Below are positions 35,719-47,676 of a stretch of 64,000 nt of DNA, piece by piece (the stretch's first letter is position 1; every line of letters begins with the position of its first letter). The translations under genes were made by a program, and so were the position numbers. Location of the stretch: assembly GCF_018613655.1 (NCBI RefSeq), contig NZ_JAGGPW010000019.1:1-64000 (forward strand), given 5' to 3'. Source of the DNA: Planococcus sp. ISL-109 (GTDB lineage: Bacteria; Bacillota; Bacilli; Bacillales_A; Planococcaceae). The notes beneath the pieces were generated by a model. It worked only from the letters and a program-made list of their open reading frames with translations, was not told where the DNA came from and made no database searches.

Positions 35719-35750
35719 TAAAAAGACGGAGATAAAATATCTCCGCCTTT
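35719..35750 (-). terminator. terminator of the lysine transporter gene
   Basis: On minus AAAGGCGGAGATATTTTATCTCCGTCTTTTT, hairpin plus T run, just after the stop codon. Confidence 0.85.
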
Positions 35751-35756
35751 CAGAAC

Positions 35757-37331
35757 TTAGTTTTGAGTGTGTTTTTCCATTAAAGTAGTGCGTCTTGACC
35801 AAAAAATGAATAGTATTGCCAATGCAATGGCAACTGCTCCGAGTGCCAGTGGCAGCGAGCCGCTAAAGCCTATGACGATATACCCTATAGACGCCACAGC
35901 TGCAGAAGTTAACGCATATGGCAACTGCGTTACTACATGGTCCATGTGGTTGCTTCCCGCCCCTGTCGACGACAAGATTGTCGTATCGGAAATCGGTGAA
36001 CAATGGTCTCCGAATACAGCCCCTGCCAACACGGCAGATAATGAAGGAAGCAATAATTCAGGCTCTGCCTGGATCATGATCGTTCCGGAAATCGGCAGCA
36101 AGATCCCGAATGACCCCCAGGAAGTTCCTGTGGAAAATGCCATGACACCCGCAAGCAAAAACAGCAGGACTGGCAAAATGCTCGTCGGGACATTGCCTTG
36201 TGCTACAGCATCTGCAAGGTAAGTACCGGTCTCAAGCGCGCCGATCAGGTACGTCAATGACCAGGCGAAGATGAGGATAAAGACGGCACCGGACATCGAT
36301 TGAATCCCTGCCCAAATTCCTCTAACGATCCAATGTGCTTCTGCCGCTTCATTGCGTTTGATCTGCAACGCATATAAAATGATTGCCGCAAGCGCACCAA
36401 TGATTCCCCCCGAAATCAAGGACAAAGGAACATCCGTGTTTTCAAAAATAAGCCAAATGTCGAATACTTCCCCAGCATTGACATAGCCGGTCCAAATCAT
36501 CGCTGAAACAGTTCCGACAATCAGCAGTACGATCGGCAATACCAAATCACGGACTCTTCCGTGGGAATGGCTCGGAAAGTCTTCCTTCATCTCTCCAGGA
36601 ATAGTTTTATCCGGGTTGAACAAACGGCCCTCCGTAATGGCCAGATGTTCGTGCTTTTTCATTTCCCCGAAGTCCACATCCCGGAAAGCGACGAAGAAAA
36701 CAATCGCCAGTGCAGCGATGACATAAAAGTTCATCGGCGCCATCCAAAGAAATGCTTCTAATGCAGAGTAGTCAACAAATGTCTGCCCCGCCAGGATCGT
36801 GCCGATGATGCCGATAATTGCTGCTCCCCAGCTCGATACCGGAGAAACGACACAAATAGGCGCGGCCGTAGAGTCGATGAAATACGCCAGTTTTGCACGC
36901 GACACTTTGTAGCGGTCTGTAATCGGACGCGCAACTTGCCCGACAGCCAACGCATTAAAGTAATCATCGATGAAAATGAGGATACCAAGAAATACCGTAA
37001 CGAGTTTAGCCCCCCGGCGAGTCTTTACACGGCTGGATGCCCAGTCCGCAAACGCGTGGCTTCCTCCCGATAAGCTGACAAATGCCGTAATAATGCCGAG
37101 CAAGAATAAAAACAAAATGATAAAGACATTGTAAGCATTAAAGCCTCCGTCCCAGAAAATGACGGCAAACGATGTGACCAGTTCCGTCAATGCTTCTATT
37201 GGAGCAAAAGATGTCAAGAGAAATGCAGCTGCAATGATGCCGACACCGAGCGACAATAGCACGCGCCTTGTCAAAAGCACCATCGCAATGGCGATAATCG
37301 GCGGTAGCACCGAGAAGATTGTGTTTTCCAT
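35757..37331 (-). CDS. lysW: NhaC-family transporter, predicted lysine importer LysW
   Basis: A 524-residue membrane protein of about twelve helices in the NhaC Na+/H+ antiporter superfamily, with FSTGTSWGSFGILLPI and FGDHCSPISDTTILSS as family signatures. On protein sequence alone it would be called an Na+/H+ antiporter. Its leader carries a lysine riboswitch with an intrinsic terminator, so it is better read as the lysine transporter LysW known from riboswitch regulon studies. The ATG follows AGGAGGAAATCTAATT. Expression should drop when lysine is plentiful. Confidence 0.9.
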   Translation of the reverse strand: MENTIFSVLPPIIAIAMVLLTRRVLLSLGVGIIAAAFLLTSFAPIEALTELVTSFAVIFWDGGFNAYNVFIILFLFLLGIITAFVSLSGGSHAFADWASSRVKTRRGAKLVTVFLGILIFIDDYFNALAVGQVARPITDRYKVSRAKLAYFIDSTAAPICVVSPVSSWGAAIIGIIGTILAGQTFVDYSALEAFLWMAPMNFYVIAALAIVFFVAFRDVDFGEMKKHEHLAITEGRLFNPDKTIPGEMKEDFPSHSHGRVRDLVLPIVLLIVGTVSAMIWTGYVNAGEVFDIWLIFENTDVPLSLISGGIIGALAAIILYALQIKRNEAAEAHWIVRGIWAGIQSMSGAVFILIFAWSLTYLIGALETGTYLADAVAQGNVPTSILPVLLFLLAGVMAFSTGTSWGSFGILLPISGTIMIQAEPELLLPSLSAVLAGAVFGDHCSPISDTTILSSTGAGSNHMDHVVTQLPYALTSAAVASIGYIVIGFSGSLPLALGAVAIALAILFIFWSRRTTLMEKHTQN

Positions 37332-37373
37332 AATTAGATTTCCTCCTATTCATTGTGATGGTAGGCCTACACG

Positions 37374-37412
37374 AAAAAAAAGCCGGTTTATCCATTGGAT
37401 AAACCGGCTTTC
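37374..37412 (-). terminator. riboswitch-controlled terminator of lysW
   Basis: On minus AAAGCCGGTTTATCC-AAT-GGATAAACCGGCTTTTTTTT, a long perfect hairpin with T8, located between the lysine aptamer and the lysW start. Confidence 0.9.
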
Positions 37413-37449
37413 TACAATTCGTCTGTGTGCTCAAGCATCAAACAACCCT

Positions 37450-37619
37450 GTAGCTCTTCATGTGCAGTTATGCAACATGACAGTGGCATTCCTCTTTGGA
37501 ATGCCCCCAATCGCCGCCCCTTGACCCAGAAGCGGGAATTTCGGCAAGCTTCCCTTTCGAATGCGGTCAACGCGGTCAAACTCGCACATTCTACTGATGA
37601 AGGCTGCAGCCTCTACCCA
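37450..37619 (-). ncRNA. lysine riboswitch (L box) aptamer
   Basis: On the minus strand the conserved L-box blocks appear in order: GGGTAGAGGCTGCAG, ATCAGTAG, AAAGGGAAGCTTGCCGAAA, TTCTGGGTC with GGCGATT, GCCACTGTCATG, and GAAGAGCTAC. The outer GTAG/CTAC ends form P1. The aptamer is followed by a strong terminator 40 bases on and then lysW. It fills the 363-bp gap between yunD and lysW. Lysine binding should favour the terminator and stop transcription. Confidence 0.92.
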
Positions 37620-37694
37620 TCGATATCTAATTCATCAAAATCATATCCCAAATAAAGCGCGAAATCAACTAACAGTCCATTCCGAATGTTCCTT

Positions 37695-39038
37695 CTATTT
37701 CGCTGCTTTCATACGGAAATAATCTCCGAACATATCACGTAAAAATTCGGGCATAAAGTAGGTTTTCGGTGCTCGCTTCAGCGCAGGGAAAAAATAGCCG
37801 AATGTGAAAAGGTCGAGTGTTGCCAGGCGATACATGCGATCCGGGTCAGCCAGTTTGCCGCCCACCATCAACTGATGCCCGTACAACTCCATTCCGCTAT
37901 GGATCATGCGCCCGAATACTACTCCCCGGAAGCCCATGCCTTTGAGCTCGAGTTGCGGCCAGTCTTCATTTAACGACTGCAAGTATATTTCTTTCAGCTC
38001 TGCCCCGCTCAGCTGGATGACGCACGGATTGATCGGATGCGGAAGCATGCGGTGAAAGTCATAGCGCGTCATTTCGCCTTGCGGCATGTCTTCCATAAAA
38101 ATTCCGGCATTGAAAAGACCACAATCTGCGGAGGCGAACTCGACCAATGCAGATCCAAACAGCTCCGCCATAGGAGATGATTTAAACCATTCGGCTTTTA
38201 AATGCTGTTCGTTATAAAAAACCGTTTCCGCCAACTGCTGCTTGCCGATACTGACCAGATGTTCATTGAATCCTTCATCGACTTCCGGCAAGCGATCAGT
38301 CTCAATCACTTCAGCGGACATTTCACCTGAATCGATATCAATTTCAATATGCCCCACATAGAAGCCGAATTTCCCGGCAGCACCGAGCAATGTGCCTTCG
38401 ATTTTTTTGCCTTGATGAAACAGATGATGCGTATGCGCCCCTAAGATGATATCCAGTTCCGGACATTCGGCTGCCAACAGTTCATCATCTTTAATACCCA
38501 AATGCGACAAGCACACGACAAAATCGACCGATTGCCGAATTTTTTCGGCTTCCCGCTTGATTGCGTCCCTTCCGCTCGTGACGTTCCAGCCAAGCCGGCG
38601 ATAAAATGGCGTAAATTCAGCCGTCGCTGCGATCAAACCGATTTTGGTGCCTTGTTTCGTTTCAATAATATGGCTCGGACTTGCCCACTCTGGCTGGTTC
38701 CCATCGAGATCCAATAAATTGGCGATAATCACAGAAAAATCGGCTTGAACGTATAATTCATCCAGTTCCTCTTTTGACAGCGTAATGCCTTCATTATTGC
38801 CGATCGTCACTGCGTCGTATCCCGCTTCATTAAGCAGTTGGACGTTGCCTTTACCGGCTGTCCCTTCAGTGAAAGGATGCGAGCGGTCCGCGTGGTCGCC
38901 GATATCGAGCACCAAACACGCATCCCCCGCTTCTTCATGCCAGCGTCTGCGCTCTGTCAGCAGAGATTTGATGCGCGGCCAATGATCGAAATGGCTATGC
39001 AAATCGTTCGTATGATAAATATGAATGGTTTCGCTCAT
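37695..39038 (-). CDS. yunD: bifunctional metallophosphatase/5'-nucleotidase (YunD)
   Basis: A 447-residue protein with a calcineurin-like metallophosphatase domain (HTNDLHSHFDHWP, DIGDHADRSHP, GNNEG, LGAHTHHLF; residues 5-260) and a C-terminal 5'-nucleotidase domain. No signal peptide is present, so it acts in the cytoplasm, unlike secreted UshA proteins. The ATG at 39038 follows AGAGGTGTTGTAC. It follows yunE by 12 bp in the yunF-yunE-yunD order on this strand, probably one operon. No clear terminator precedes the lysine riboswitch. Confidence 0.9.
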   Translation of the reverse strand: MSETIHIYHTNDLHSHFDHWPRIKSLLTERRRWHEEAGDACLVLDIGDHADRSHPFTEGTAGKGNVQLLNEAGYDAVTIGNNEGITLSKEELDELYVQADFSVIIANLLDLDGNQPEWASPSHIIETKQGTKIGLIAATAEFTPFYRRLGWNVTSGRDAIKREAEKIRQSVDFVVCLSHLGIKDDELLAAECPELDIILGAHTHHLFHQGKKIEGTLLGAAGKFGFYVGHIEIDIDSGEMSAEVIETDRLPEVDEGFNEHLVSIGKQQLAETVFYNEQHLKAEWFKSSPMAELFGSALVEFASADCGLFNAGIFMEDMPQGEMTRYDFHRMLPHPINPCVIQLSGAELKEIYLQSLNEDWPQLELKGMGFRGVVFGRMIHSGMELYGHQLMVGGKLADPDRMYRLATLDLFTFGYFFPALKRAPKTYFMPEFLRDMFGDYFRMKAAK

Positions 39039-39050
39039 GTACAACACCTC

Positions 39051-39884
39051 TTATGAACTGAAAATTCCTTCGTAAATCGAGCGAAGCCCGAATAATAATA
39101 GCGCGAGACGCAGCAGTACGACCAATGTCTCGGATTTGATGCTCTGGTTGAGTTTGGCACCGATCTTCGCTCCGATATAAGCAGCAGGGACAACCGCCAG
39201 CGTATAGACCCACGGTACATTGCCAAGGGAGATATGCGTGACGGAATTAATGATGGCTGATAAAAAGACCATGAACATCGATGTTCCGACCGCAACATGC
39301 GGCGGGAACAAAAACAGCAGAATCATCGCCGGCACCAGAATCGATCCGCCACCTATGCCGAATAGCCCAGAGGCGAAACCGATGAAAAAGGTTAAGGCGA
39401 GCGCAAACCAAATCGGATAACCGTATACATATTCTTGATCCGTTTTGCGGTCATGAAACGTTCGTTTCTTGCCATTCTCGACAAACCAGCTGACCGAACT
39501 CAACCGGTCCCTCAACAGCAAGAGCAGCGAGAGAAACACCAGCAGCAAGCCGAAATACAATTGAAACGATGGGACGTCGAGATTGCGGTTGACCAAAGCC
39601 CCGATCACCGTTCCAGGTGCACTGCCCAGAAAGAAGATAAAGCCGCTCCGGTAATCGACTGTTCCCATTTTCATATAAGCAAGCGTTGATGATAAACCGG
39701 TGAAAATCATCATGACCACGGACAAACCGACAATTTCTTGCGGGGACAGATCCGGGAAAAAACTGATGGATGAACCAAGGAATAATAACGCCGGAACTAA
39801 AATGACGCCTCCGCCAAGTCCGATGAGTGCCCCGACGATTCCGGATGCCAAGCCGACAATTATCAATAGAAGAAAAACCATCAA
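39051..39884 (-). CDS. yunE: sulfite exporter TauE/SafE family protein (YunE)
   Basis: A 277-residue protein with eight or so helices in two repeats, each with a glycine-rich start: GALIGLGGGVILVPALL and GLFGIGGGSILVPAMIL. The family moves sulfonates or other anions; the substrate is unknown. The start overlaps the yunF stop by 4 bp, so translation is coupled. Confidence 0.9.
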   Translation of the reverse strand: MMVFLLLIIVGLASGIVGALIGLGGGVILVPALLFLGSSISFFPDLSPQEIVGLSVVMMIFTGLSSTLAYMKMGTVDYRSGFIFFLGSAPGTVIGALVNRNLDVPSFQLYFGLLLVFLSLLLLLRDRLSSVSWFVENGKKRTFHDRKTDQEYVYGYPIWFALALTFFIGFASGLFGIGGGSILVPAMILLFLFPPHVAVGTSMFMVFLSAIINSVTHISLGNVPWVYTLAVVPAAYIGAKIGAKLNQSIKSETLVVLLRLALLLFGLRSIYEGIFSS

Positions 39885-40741
39885 ACCCCGCCTTCAAACA
39901 AATCGAGCTGCTTGGGCGACAATCCGTCAAAATGCAAGCCGTTCAATTGCTGGAATTCTTTGGCATTCCCTGCCGCATGCCCGCCGGAATTATTATTGAA
40001 GATGACATAGACATCTTCCGCTTGTTTCGCGAGCGACTGCACAGCTCTGCTTATTTCATCGAGCTCTGGACGGTTGTAATCATATAAATAGCGCACTTCC
40101 CGCCATTTTTCGGCATTTCCTGGATTGAGCCAGCCGTGAACATTGCGGCCATGCAGACGCAGCAATACTTTGTCTTTGCTGCTCGACTCGGGAACGAGCG
40201 GGATCGAGCCATCGCCTGCTTGCGGTTCATCGCACACCGAATGGATCAGCCCATGTTCCCGGAGAAATGCTACAGTCTTGTCTTTCATCTCATTAGCATA
40301 CCAGGATTGGTGGCGGAATTCGATTGCCAAATCAAACTCCTGCAACTCGTCGATTATATTGCGGATTTCTTGCACATTCTCTTTTTGGCAATCAAACCAA
40401 GGCGGAAATTGCAGCAACACCATCGCAAGCTTTCCAGCCTCTTTAAGCGGCCTAACCGATTTCCTGTAGGCATCAAACATTTCCTTCCGGCTGTCGAACG
40501 GATTTTCGCCGCGCTGATGGCCTGTCATGCCTTGATAGGCTTTGACGACAAATCGGAAGTTGTCCGGAGTTTCGCGGATCCATTTGCTGATATTGCGTTC
40601 AGGCTGCACCGCATAAAAGGAGGAGTCCAGCTCCACAATCGGAAAATGAGCACTGTAATCGGCCAATTTATCTTTTTGTTTCGAACCGGGGCTGTAGACA
40701 TCCGGATGATCGCCCCAGCCCGTCAATCCAACATAAATCAT
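39881..40741 (-). CDS. yunF: DUF72 TIM-barrel protein (YunF)
   Basis: A 286-residue DUF72 protein with YVGLTGWGDHPDVYSPG at the N-terminus, VELDSSFYAVQPE, LAIEFRHQSW and FNNNSGGHAAGNA, all family landmarks. The fold is a TIM barrel resembling nucleases or sugar-phosphate enzymes; the function is unsettled. First gene of a likely yunFED operon. The ATG follows GGAGGCAGTGCG. Confidence 0.9.
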   Translation of the reverse strand: MIYVGLTGWGDHPDVYSPGSKQKDKLADYSAHFPIVELDSSFYAVQPERNISKWIRETPDNFRFVVKAYQGMTGHQRGENPFDSRKEMFDAYRKSVRPLKEAGKLAMVLLQFPPWFDCQKENVQEIRNIIDELQEFDLAIEFRHQSWYANEMKDKTVAFLREHGLIHSVCDEPQAGDGSIPLVPESSSKDKVLLRLHGRNVHGWLNPGNAEKWREVRYLYDYNRPELDEISRAVQSLAKQAEDVYVIFNNNSGGHAAGNAKEFQQLNGLHFDGLSPKQLDLFEGGV

Positions 40742-40894
40742 CGCACTGCCTCCATTTTCGTTATTATTTTATGATAGCATAGAACAAATGGAACGTCCTT
40801 TTTTCGGATTTGAATGATTAACGCTCTGAAAATGCCTTCTTGTTATTTAGTTCCCTGCTTCTTCACAAGCTACACCTTCATATAAATCTTTAGG

Positions 40895-40940
40895 AGATGA
40901 ATGGAATTGAAACAACAAGATGAATGGAATTGAAACAACA
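40895..40940 (+). repeat. 23-bp tandem duplication at the alkD start
   Basis: The 23-bp unit AGATGAATGGAATTGAAACA+ACA occurs twice head to tail (40895-40917 and 40918-40940). It duplicates the start codon region of the following gene and leaves AGGAG only before the first copy. The first-copy ATG runs into TGA after ten codons. Confidence 0.95.
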
Positions 40941-41608
40941 ATGGGACTCCCAAGCACTCATCGATCTACTCGAAGCAAACCGCAACCCAGAGCTCGCTGC
41001 CCCCATGGGGGCATACATGAGAAACCAATTTCCATTTCTAGGGATTAAAACTCCTCTTCGAAAAAAAACTGCTGAACCAATATTTTTCGGACCACCATTT
41101 TCCGCAACAAATACAGTTGAAAAGAGTTGTATGGGAACTCTATCAGTTGCCAGAACGCGAATACCAGTATGCATCCATTGCCGTGCTGGAAGGGATGAAA
41201 ACACAATTAACCCCTGATGACCTGCCTTTTCTGCGCCAACTGATTGAATCCAAGTCCTGGTGGGACAGCGCGGATGCCATCGCTCCAAGAATTGTCGGGC
41301 CTATCGTCATGGAACATCGCAGAGCTGGTACAGTAATGATGCTCGACTGGTCTCAAGCTGACAATATATGGACCAACCGCGCATCCATTCTTCATCAACT
41401 GAAGTTCAAACACCATACCGATACGGCTGTCCTCAGTCCCGTCATTTTGGAGCATGTCGATTCTTCCGAGTTCTTCCTCCAAAAATCAATCGGCTGGGCG
41501 CTTCGCGAATATGCGAAAACCGATGCGGAGTGGGTTTATGATTTTGTCTCTGTGCATCCGCTGAAACCGCTCAGCAAGCGTGAAGCTTGGAAAAACATTA
41601 AAAAATAA
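40901..41608 (+). pseudogene. broken DNA alkylation repair protein (AlkD family)
   Basis: Two frames together give an AlkD-like HEAT-repeat glycosylase: MELKQQWDSQALIDLLEANR through FLGIKTPLRKK in one frame, then LKRVVWELYQLPEREYQYAS through LKPLSKREAW in another. AlkD proteins remove alkylated bases. Two lesions are seen. A 23-bp duplication separates the ribosome binding site from the usable ATG at 40924. A +1 shift occurs in an A8 run at 41061-41068; with A7, CGA AAA AAA CTG CTG would continue in frame. The second part keeps active-site-like residues, such as the KSWWDSADAIAP segment. Either decayed, switched by slippage, or affected by a sequencing error. Confidence 0.85.
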
Positions 41609-41650
41609 GCTTTGGCATACATTTAAGTATGCCGAAGCTTATTGTCTTTT
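41603..41650. terminator. bidirectional terminator after alkD
   Basis: AATAAGCTTtGGCATAC-atttaa-GTATGCCgAAGCTTATT, with one internal mismatch, between convergent genes. Confidence 0.85.
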
Positions 41651-41668
41651 ATCTCATATTGCAGATTG

Positions 41669-41854
41669 TTAAAATAATCCGCCGAGTCCCCCGCCGCCAA
41701 TCTTGGATTTTGCGAGGTCCATCAATTCGTTCTTTTCATTTTCATCAATCTTTCCATCTTCATATGCCTGCTTGACTTGGGTGATTATTTCTTTCGCTTC
41801 TCCCATATCTGCATTGCTGATTTTTTCTTTTAATGCATCAAACATTTGACTCAT
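41669..41854 (-). CDS. small hypothetical protein, helical with Gly-rich end
   Basis: A 61-residue acidic protein not recognised by name. Residues 1-48 look like two to three helices (FDALKEKISNADMGEAKEII, DENEKNELMDLAKSK), and it ends GGGGLGGLF. The ATG follows GGAGGGATTTTTCTT, a strong ribosome binding site, and the coding frame uses ordinary codons, so it is probably real. No signal peptide or metal motif is seen. It sits between alkD and the suf 3' region. Confidence 0.7.
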   Translation of the reverse strand: MSQMFDALKEKISNADMGEAKEIITQVKQAYEDGKIDENEKNELMDLAKSKIGGGGLGGLF

Positions 41855-41976
41855 AAGAAAAATCCCTCCTCCAATTATTCCTTCTTAAGTTGTATACCCT
41901 GTACAAAAGTCATAAAACTGTATATCTTCAATTGGCGCTATACTGCGCAATAATTAAAGTTGAATGAAAAATTCCA

Positions 41977-42019
41977 TAAAAATAACCCTTGGCATGAACA
42001 ATGTCATGCCAAGGGTAAT
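41977..42019 (-). terminator. probable terminator of the suf operon
   Basis: ACCCTTGGCATGA-acaatg-TCATGCCAAGGGT, a perfect 13-bp stem followed by TTATTTTTAT on minus. It lies 140 bp beyond the sufB stop, with repeat copy 2 in between. Confidence 0.82.
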
Positions 42020-42144
42020 AAAGAGAAACTTCAATCAGTGGGGGGTTCTTCATCCCCACTGATTGTTAGTTGATCCAATCGGACTTTTACGGCCCGCTGA
42101 TCTCCCGCTTAAAGAAGTGGGAGTCTTACGGACCGTTAAAGCGG
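42018..42144 (-). repeat. structured interspersed repeat, copy 2 (IS200/IS605 right-end-like)
   Basis: The inverted partner of 25888-26009. Read on minus it has CTCCCACTTCTTTAAGCGGGAG, GGCCGTAAAAGTCCGATTGG, ATCAACTAACAAT and a terminal hairpin CAGTGGGG..CCCCACTG ending TTGAAGTTTCTC. The two hairpins resemble the omegaRNA part of a tnpB element right end. It lies in the 3' untranslated region of sufB, in the transcribed orientation. No tnpB or tnpA frame is adjacent. Confidence 0.68.
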
Positions 42145-42157
42145 AATGAATCATTTA

Positions 42158-43555
42158 TTAACCGATCGAACCTTCCATCTCGAACTTAATCAAGCGGTTC
42201 ATTTCTACTGCATATTCCATCGGCAATTCTTTTGTGAATGGCTCGATGAAGCCCATGACGATCATTTCCGTTGCTTCCTGTTCGGAAACGCCTCGGCTCA
42301 TCAGATAGAATAATTGTTCTTCGGATACTTTCGAAACTTTAGCTTCGTGCTCCAAAGAAACATTGTCGTTCAAGATCTCATTGTAAGGAATCGTATCTGA
42401 AGTGGATTGGTTGTCCATGATCAGCGTATCGCATTCAATGTTTGAACGTGCTCCGTCGGCTTTGCGGCCGAAGCGGACGATTCCGCGGTAGGAAACTTTG
42501 CCGCCCTGCTTCGAAATGGATTTCGAAACGATCGACGACGATGTATTCGGCGCCAAGTGGATCATTTTCGCGCCTGCATCCTGGTGCTGGCCTTTGCCGG
42601 CAATCGCGATTGACAAAGTCATGCCGCGAGCGCCTTCGCCTCGAAGGTAAACAGCCGGATATTTCATCGTCACTTTAGAACCGATATTGCCGTCAATCCA
42701 TTCCATTGTCCCGTTAGCATCAACGAATGCACGTTTTGTGACAAGGTTGAACACGTTGTTTGCCCAGTTTTGGATGGTTGTGTAGCGGCAATAAGCATTT
42801 TCTTTGACGATAATTTCAACAACTGCTGAGTGAAGCGAATTTGTCGTATAAACCGGTGCTGTACAGCCTTCAACATAATGAACGCTTGCGCCTTCATCTA
42901 CAATAATCAGCGTGCGTTCAAACTGCCCCATGTTCTCCGAGTTGATGCGGAAATAGGCTTGAAGCGGTGATTCGACTTTGATGCCTGGCGGTACATAGAT
43001 GAACGAACCACCGGACCAAACCGCCGTATTGAGAGCGGCGAATTTGTTGTCGGCAGCTGGAATTACGGACTGCCAGTGCTCTTTGAACAAATCTTCGTTC
43101 TCTCTTAAAGCGGAGCCTGTATCCTTAAAGACGATTCCCATGTCTTCAAGTTCTGATTTCATGTTGTGGTAAACAACTTCCGACTCATACTGCGCCGAGA
43201 CACCAGCCAAGTATTTTTGTTCAGCTTCAGGAATTCCCAGTTTATCAAACGTACGCTTGATTTCCTCAGGAACTTCATCCCATGAAGTTTGGCTTGCTTC
43301 TGAAGGTTTTACGTAATACGTAATTTCATCAAAATCAAGTGAACTTAAATCTCCGCCCCATTGTGGCATCGGCATGGAGTAGAACAATTTAAGAGCTTTC
43401 AGGCGCGATTCGAGCATCCACTCAGGCTCTTCTTTGATTTTCGAGATTTCTCTGACAATGTCTTCTGTCAGACCACGCTTGGATCTGAAGATGGAGACGT
43501 CCTTGTCATGGAACCCATATTTATAATCTCCGATTTCCGGCATTTTTTTCGCCAT
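42158..43555 (-). CDS. sufB: Fe-S assembly scaffold SufB
   Basis: A 465-residue SufB protein of normal length. [13 protein letters not shown] carries the conserved cysteine of the C-terminal region, and [18 protein letters not shown] is the shared SufB/SufD C-terminal motif. With SufC and SufD it forms the scaffold on which clusters are built. Last gene of sufCDSUB. The ATG follows GGAGGAACGACG. Confidence 0.97.
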   Translation of the reverse strand: MAKKMPEIGDYKYGFHDKDVSIFRSKRGLTEDIVREISKIKEEPEWMLESRLKALKLFYSMPMPQWGGDLSSLDFDEITYYVKPSEASQTSWDEVPEEIKRTFDKLGIPEAEQKYLAGVSAQYESEVVYHNMKSELEDMGIVFKDTGSALRENEDLFKEHWQSVIPAADNKFAALNTAVWSGGSFIYVPPGIKVESPLQAYFRINSENMGQFERTLIIVDEGASVHYVEGCTAPVYTTNSLHSAVVEIIVKENAYCRYTTIQNWANNVFNLVTKRAFVDANGTMEWIDGNIGSKVTMKYPAVYLRGEGARGMTLSIAIAGKGQHQDAGAKMIHLAPNTSSSIVSKSISKQGGKVSYRGIVRFGRKADGARSNIECDTLIMDNQSTSDTIPYNEILNDNVSLEHEAKVSKVSEEQLFYLMSRGVSEQEATEMIVMGFIEPFTKELPMEYAVEMNRLIKFEMEGSIG

Positions 43556-43575
43556 CGTCGTTCCTCCGTTCTATG

Positions 43576-46536
<2,961 letters not shown>

Positions 46537-46554
46537 GTTAGTCTCTCCTTCCAA

Positions 46555-47334
46555 TTATGCTTCTTGTCCGACAGTCTCGTCTTCGATGCCGAGTTCTGTC
46601 TTGATCCAGTCATAGCCTTCCGCTTCAAGTTTGTGCGCAAGTTCAGCTCCGCCAGATTTCACAACGCGTCCTTGCATCATTACATGGACTTTATCCGGTG
46701 TGATGTAGTTCAAGAGGCGCTGATAGTGAGTGATGATCAGGCAGCCGAAATTTTCGCCTTTCATCTGGTTGATGCCGTCTGATACGACTTTCAATGCATC
46801 GATATCAAGGCCGGAGTCAATTTCATCCAATACAGCGAATGTCGGTTTGATCATCATCATTTGGAGAATTTCGTTGCGTTTCTTCTCACCGCCAGAGAAA
46901 CCTTCATTCAAGTAACGCTGTGCCATGTCCTGCTCCATGCTCAATGTTTCCATTTTGCTGTCGAGTTCGCGAATGAATTTCATCAAGGAAATTTCACTGC
47001 CTTCTTCGCGGCGCGCGTTCATCGCAGAGCGCATGAAGTCAGCATTGGTGACGCCGGAAATTTCGCTCGGGTATTGCATAGCCAAGAAGAGCCCTGCACG
47101 TGCACGCTCATCGACTTCCATCGCCAATACATCTTCCCCGTCCAATTCGATGGAACCTTGTGTTACTTCATATTTAGGATGCCCCATGATCGCTGACGCC
47201 AAGGTAGATTTCCCTGTTCCGTTCGGCCCCATGATGGCATGGATTTCGCTCGTATTAATTGTTAAGTTTACACCTTTTAAAATCTCTTTTCCTTCGATTT
47301 CAACGTGTAGATCTTTAATGACCAAAGTTGACAT
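46555..47334 (-). CDS. sufC: Fe-S assembly ATPase SufC
   Basis: A 259-residue ABC ATPase: Walker A GPNGTGKST, signature FSGGEKKRNEI, Walker B FAVLDEIDSGLD. It drives conformational change in SufBCD during cluster assembly. First gene of the suf operon; the ATG follows GGAGGTATTTAC. A promoter is likely within 47380-47420, but no pair of hexamers stands out. Confidence 0.97.
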   Translation of the reverse strand: MSTLVIKDLHVEIEGKEILKGVNLTINTSEIHAIMGPNGTGKSTLASAIMGHPKYEVTQGSIELDGEDVLAMEVDERARAGLFLAMQYPSEISGVTNADFMRSAMNARREEGSEISLMKFIRELDSKMETLSMEQDMAQRYLNEGFSGGEKKRNEILQMMMIKPTFAVLDEIDSGLDIDALKVVSDGINQMKGENFGCLIITHYQRLLNYITPDKVHVMMQGRVVKSGGAELAHKLEAEGYDWIKTELGIEDETVGQEA

Positions 47335-47433
47335 GTAAATACCTCCATAGTGTTATTCAAGAATGCCTGGCACTCTTAATTAGTATCATTCTAATCTTAA
47401 CTTATATTCACCTCAGTAGCAAATGTTAAAATC

Positions 47434-47498
47434 GGCCGCAAGCATAGAGCAAAAACCATTTTGAAATCCGGATTTCCTGCTAGCGGCGCCTTTTTTTT
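47434..47498 (+). terminator. orphan plus-strand terminator-like hairpin
   Basis: GGCCGCaAGC pairs with GCTaGCGGC-gcc around a loop containing the palindrome AAATCCGGATTT, and is followed directly by T8. No plus-strand gene ends here, so it may close a small RNA or be fortuitous. Confidence 0.4.
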
Positions 47499-47603
47499 GC
47501 ATGGTACAATGGATTCCCTGCATTTTCAATAAAGTCAGGCTAAATGAGAATGCATTTCAATAACAACCTCATATTGCGCTGCGGATTTCTGTAAAAATCC
47601 ATC

Positions 47604-47638
47604 AAAAAACCGGATAGAGAACGAGGTCTCTTTCCGGC
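47604..47638 (-). terminator. terminator of the 81-residue gene
   Basis: On minus CCGGAAAGAGACCTCGTTCTCTATCCGGTTTTTT: the stem has one internal mismatch and a T6 tail. Confidence 0.82.
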
Positions 47639-47676
47639 CGCTTTCAAGGTCATATGTTTGTGTCAACTAACTTCGA

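Larger units (their letters stand above)
41855..42157. other. intergenic region between small protein and sufB
   Basis: A 303-bp stretch without a gene. From the left it holds the upstream region of the small protein, a perfect terminator hairpin (41977-42019) and repeat copy 2 (42018-42144), then 13 bp to the sufB stop. No further open frame with a ribosome binding site is seen. Confidence 0.8.
47335..47676. other. intergenic region upstream of sufC
   Basis: A 342-bp gap. It contains the suf leader and presumably its promoter on minus, a plus-strand hairpin with a T8 tail (47434-47498), and the terminator of the neighbouring small gene (47604-47638). No riboswitch or open frame with a ribosome binding site is recognised. 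Confidence 0.75.
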
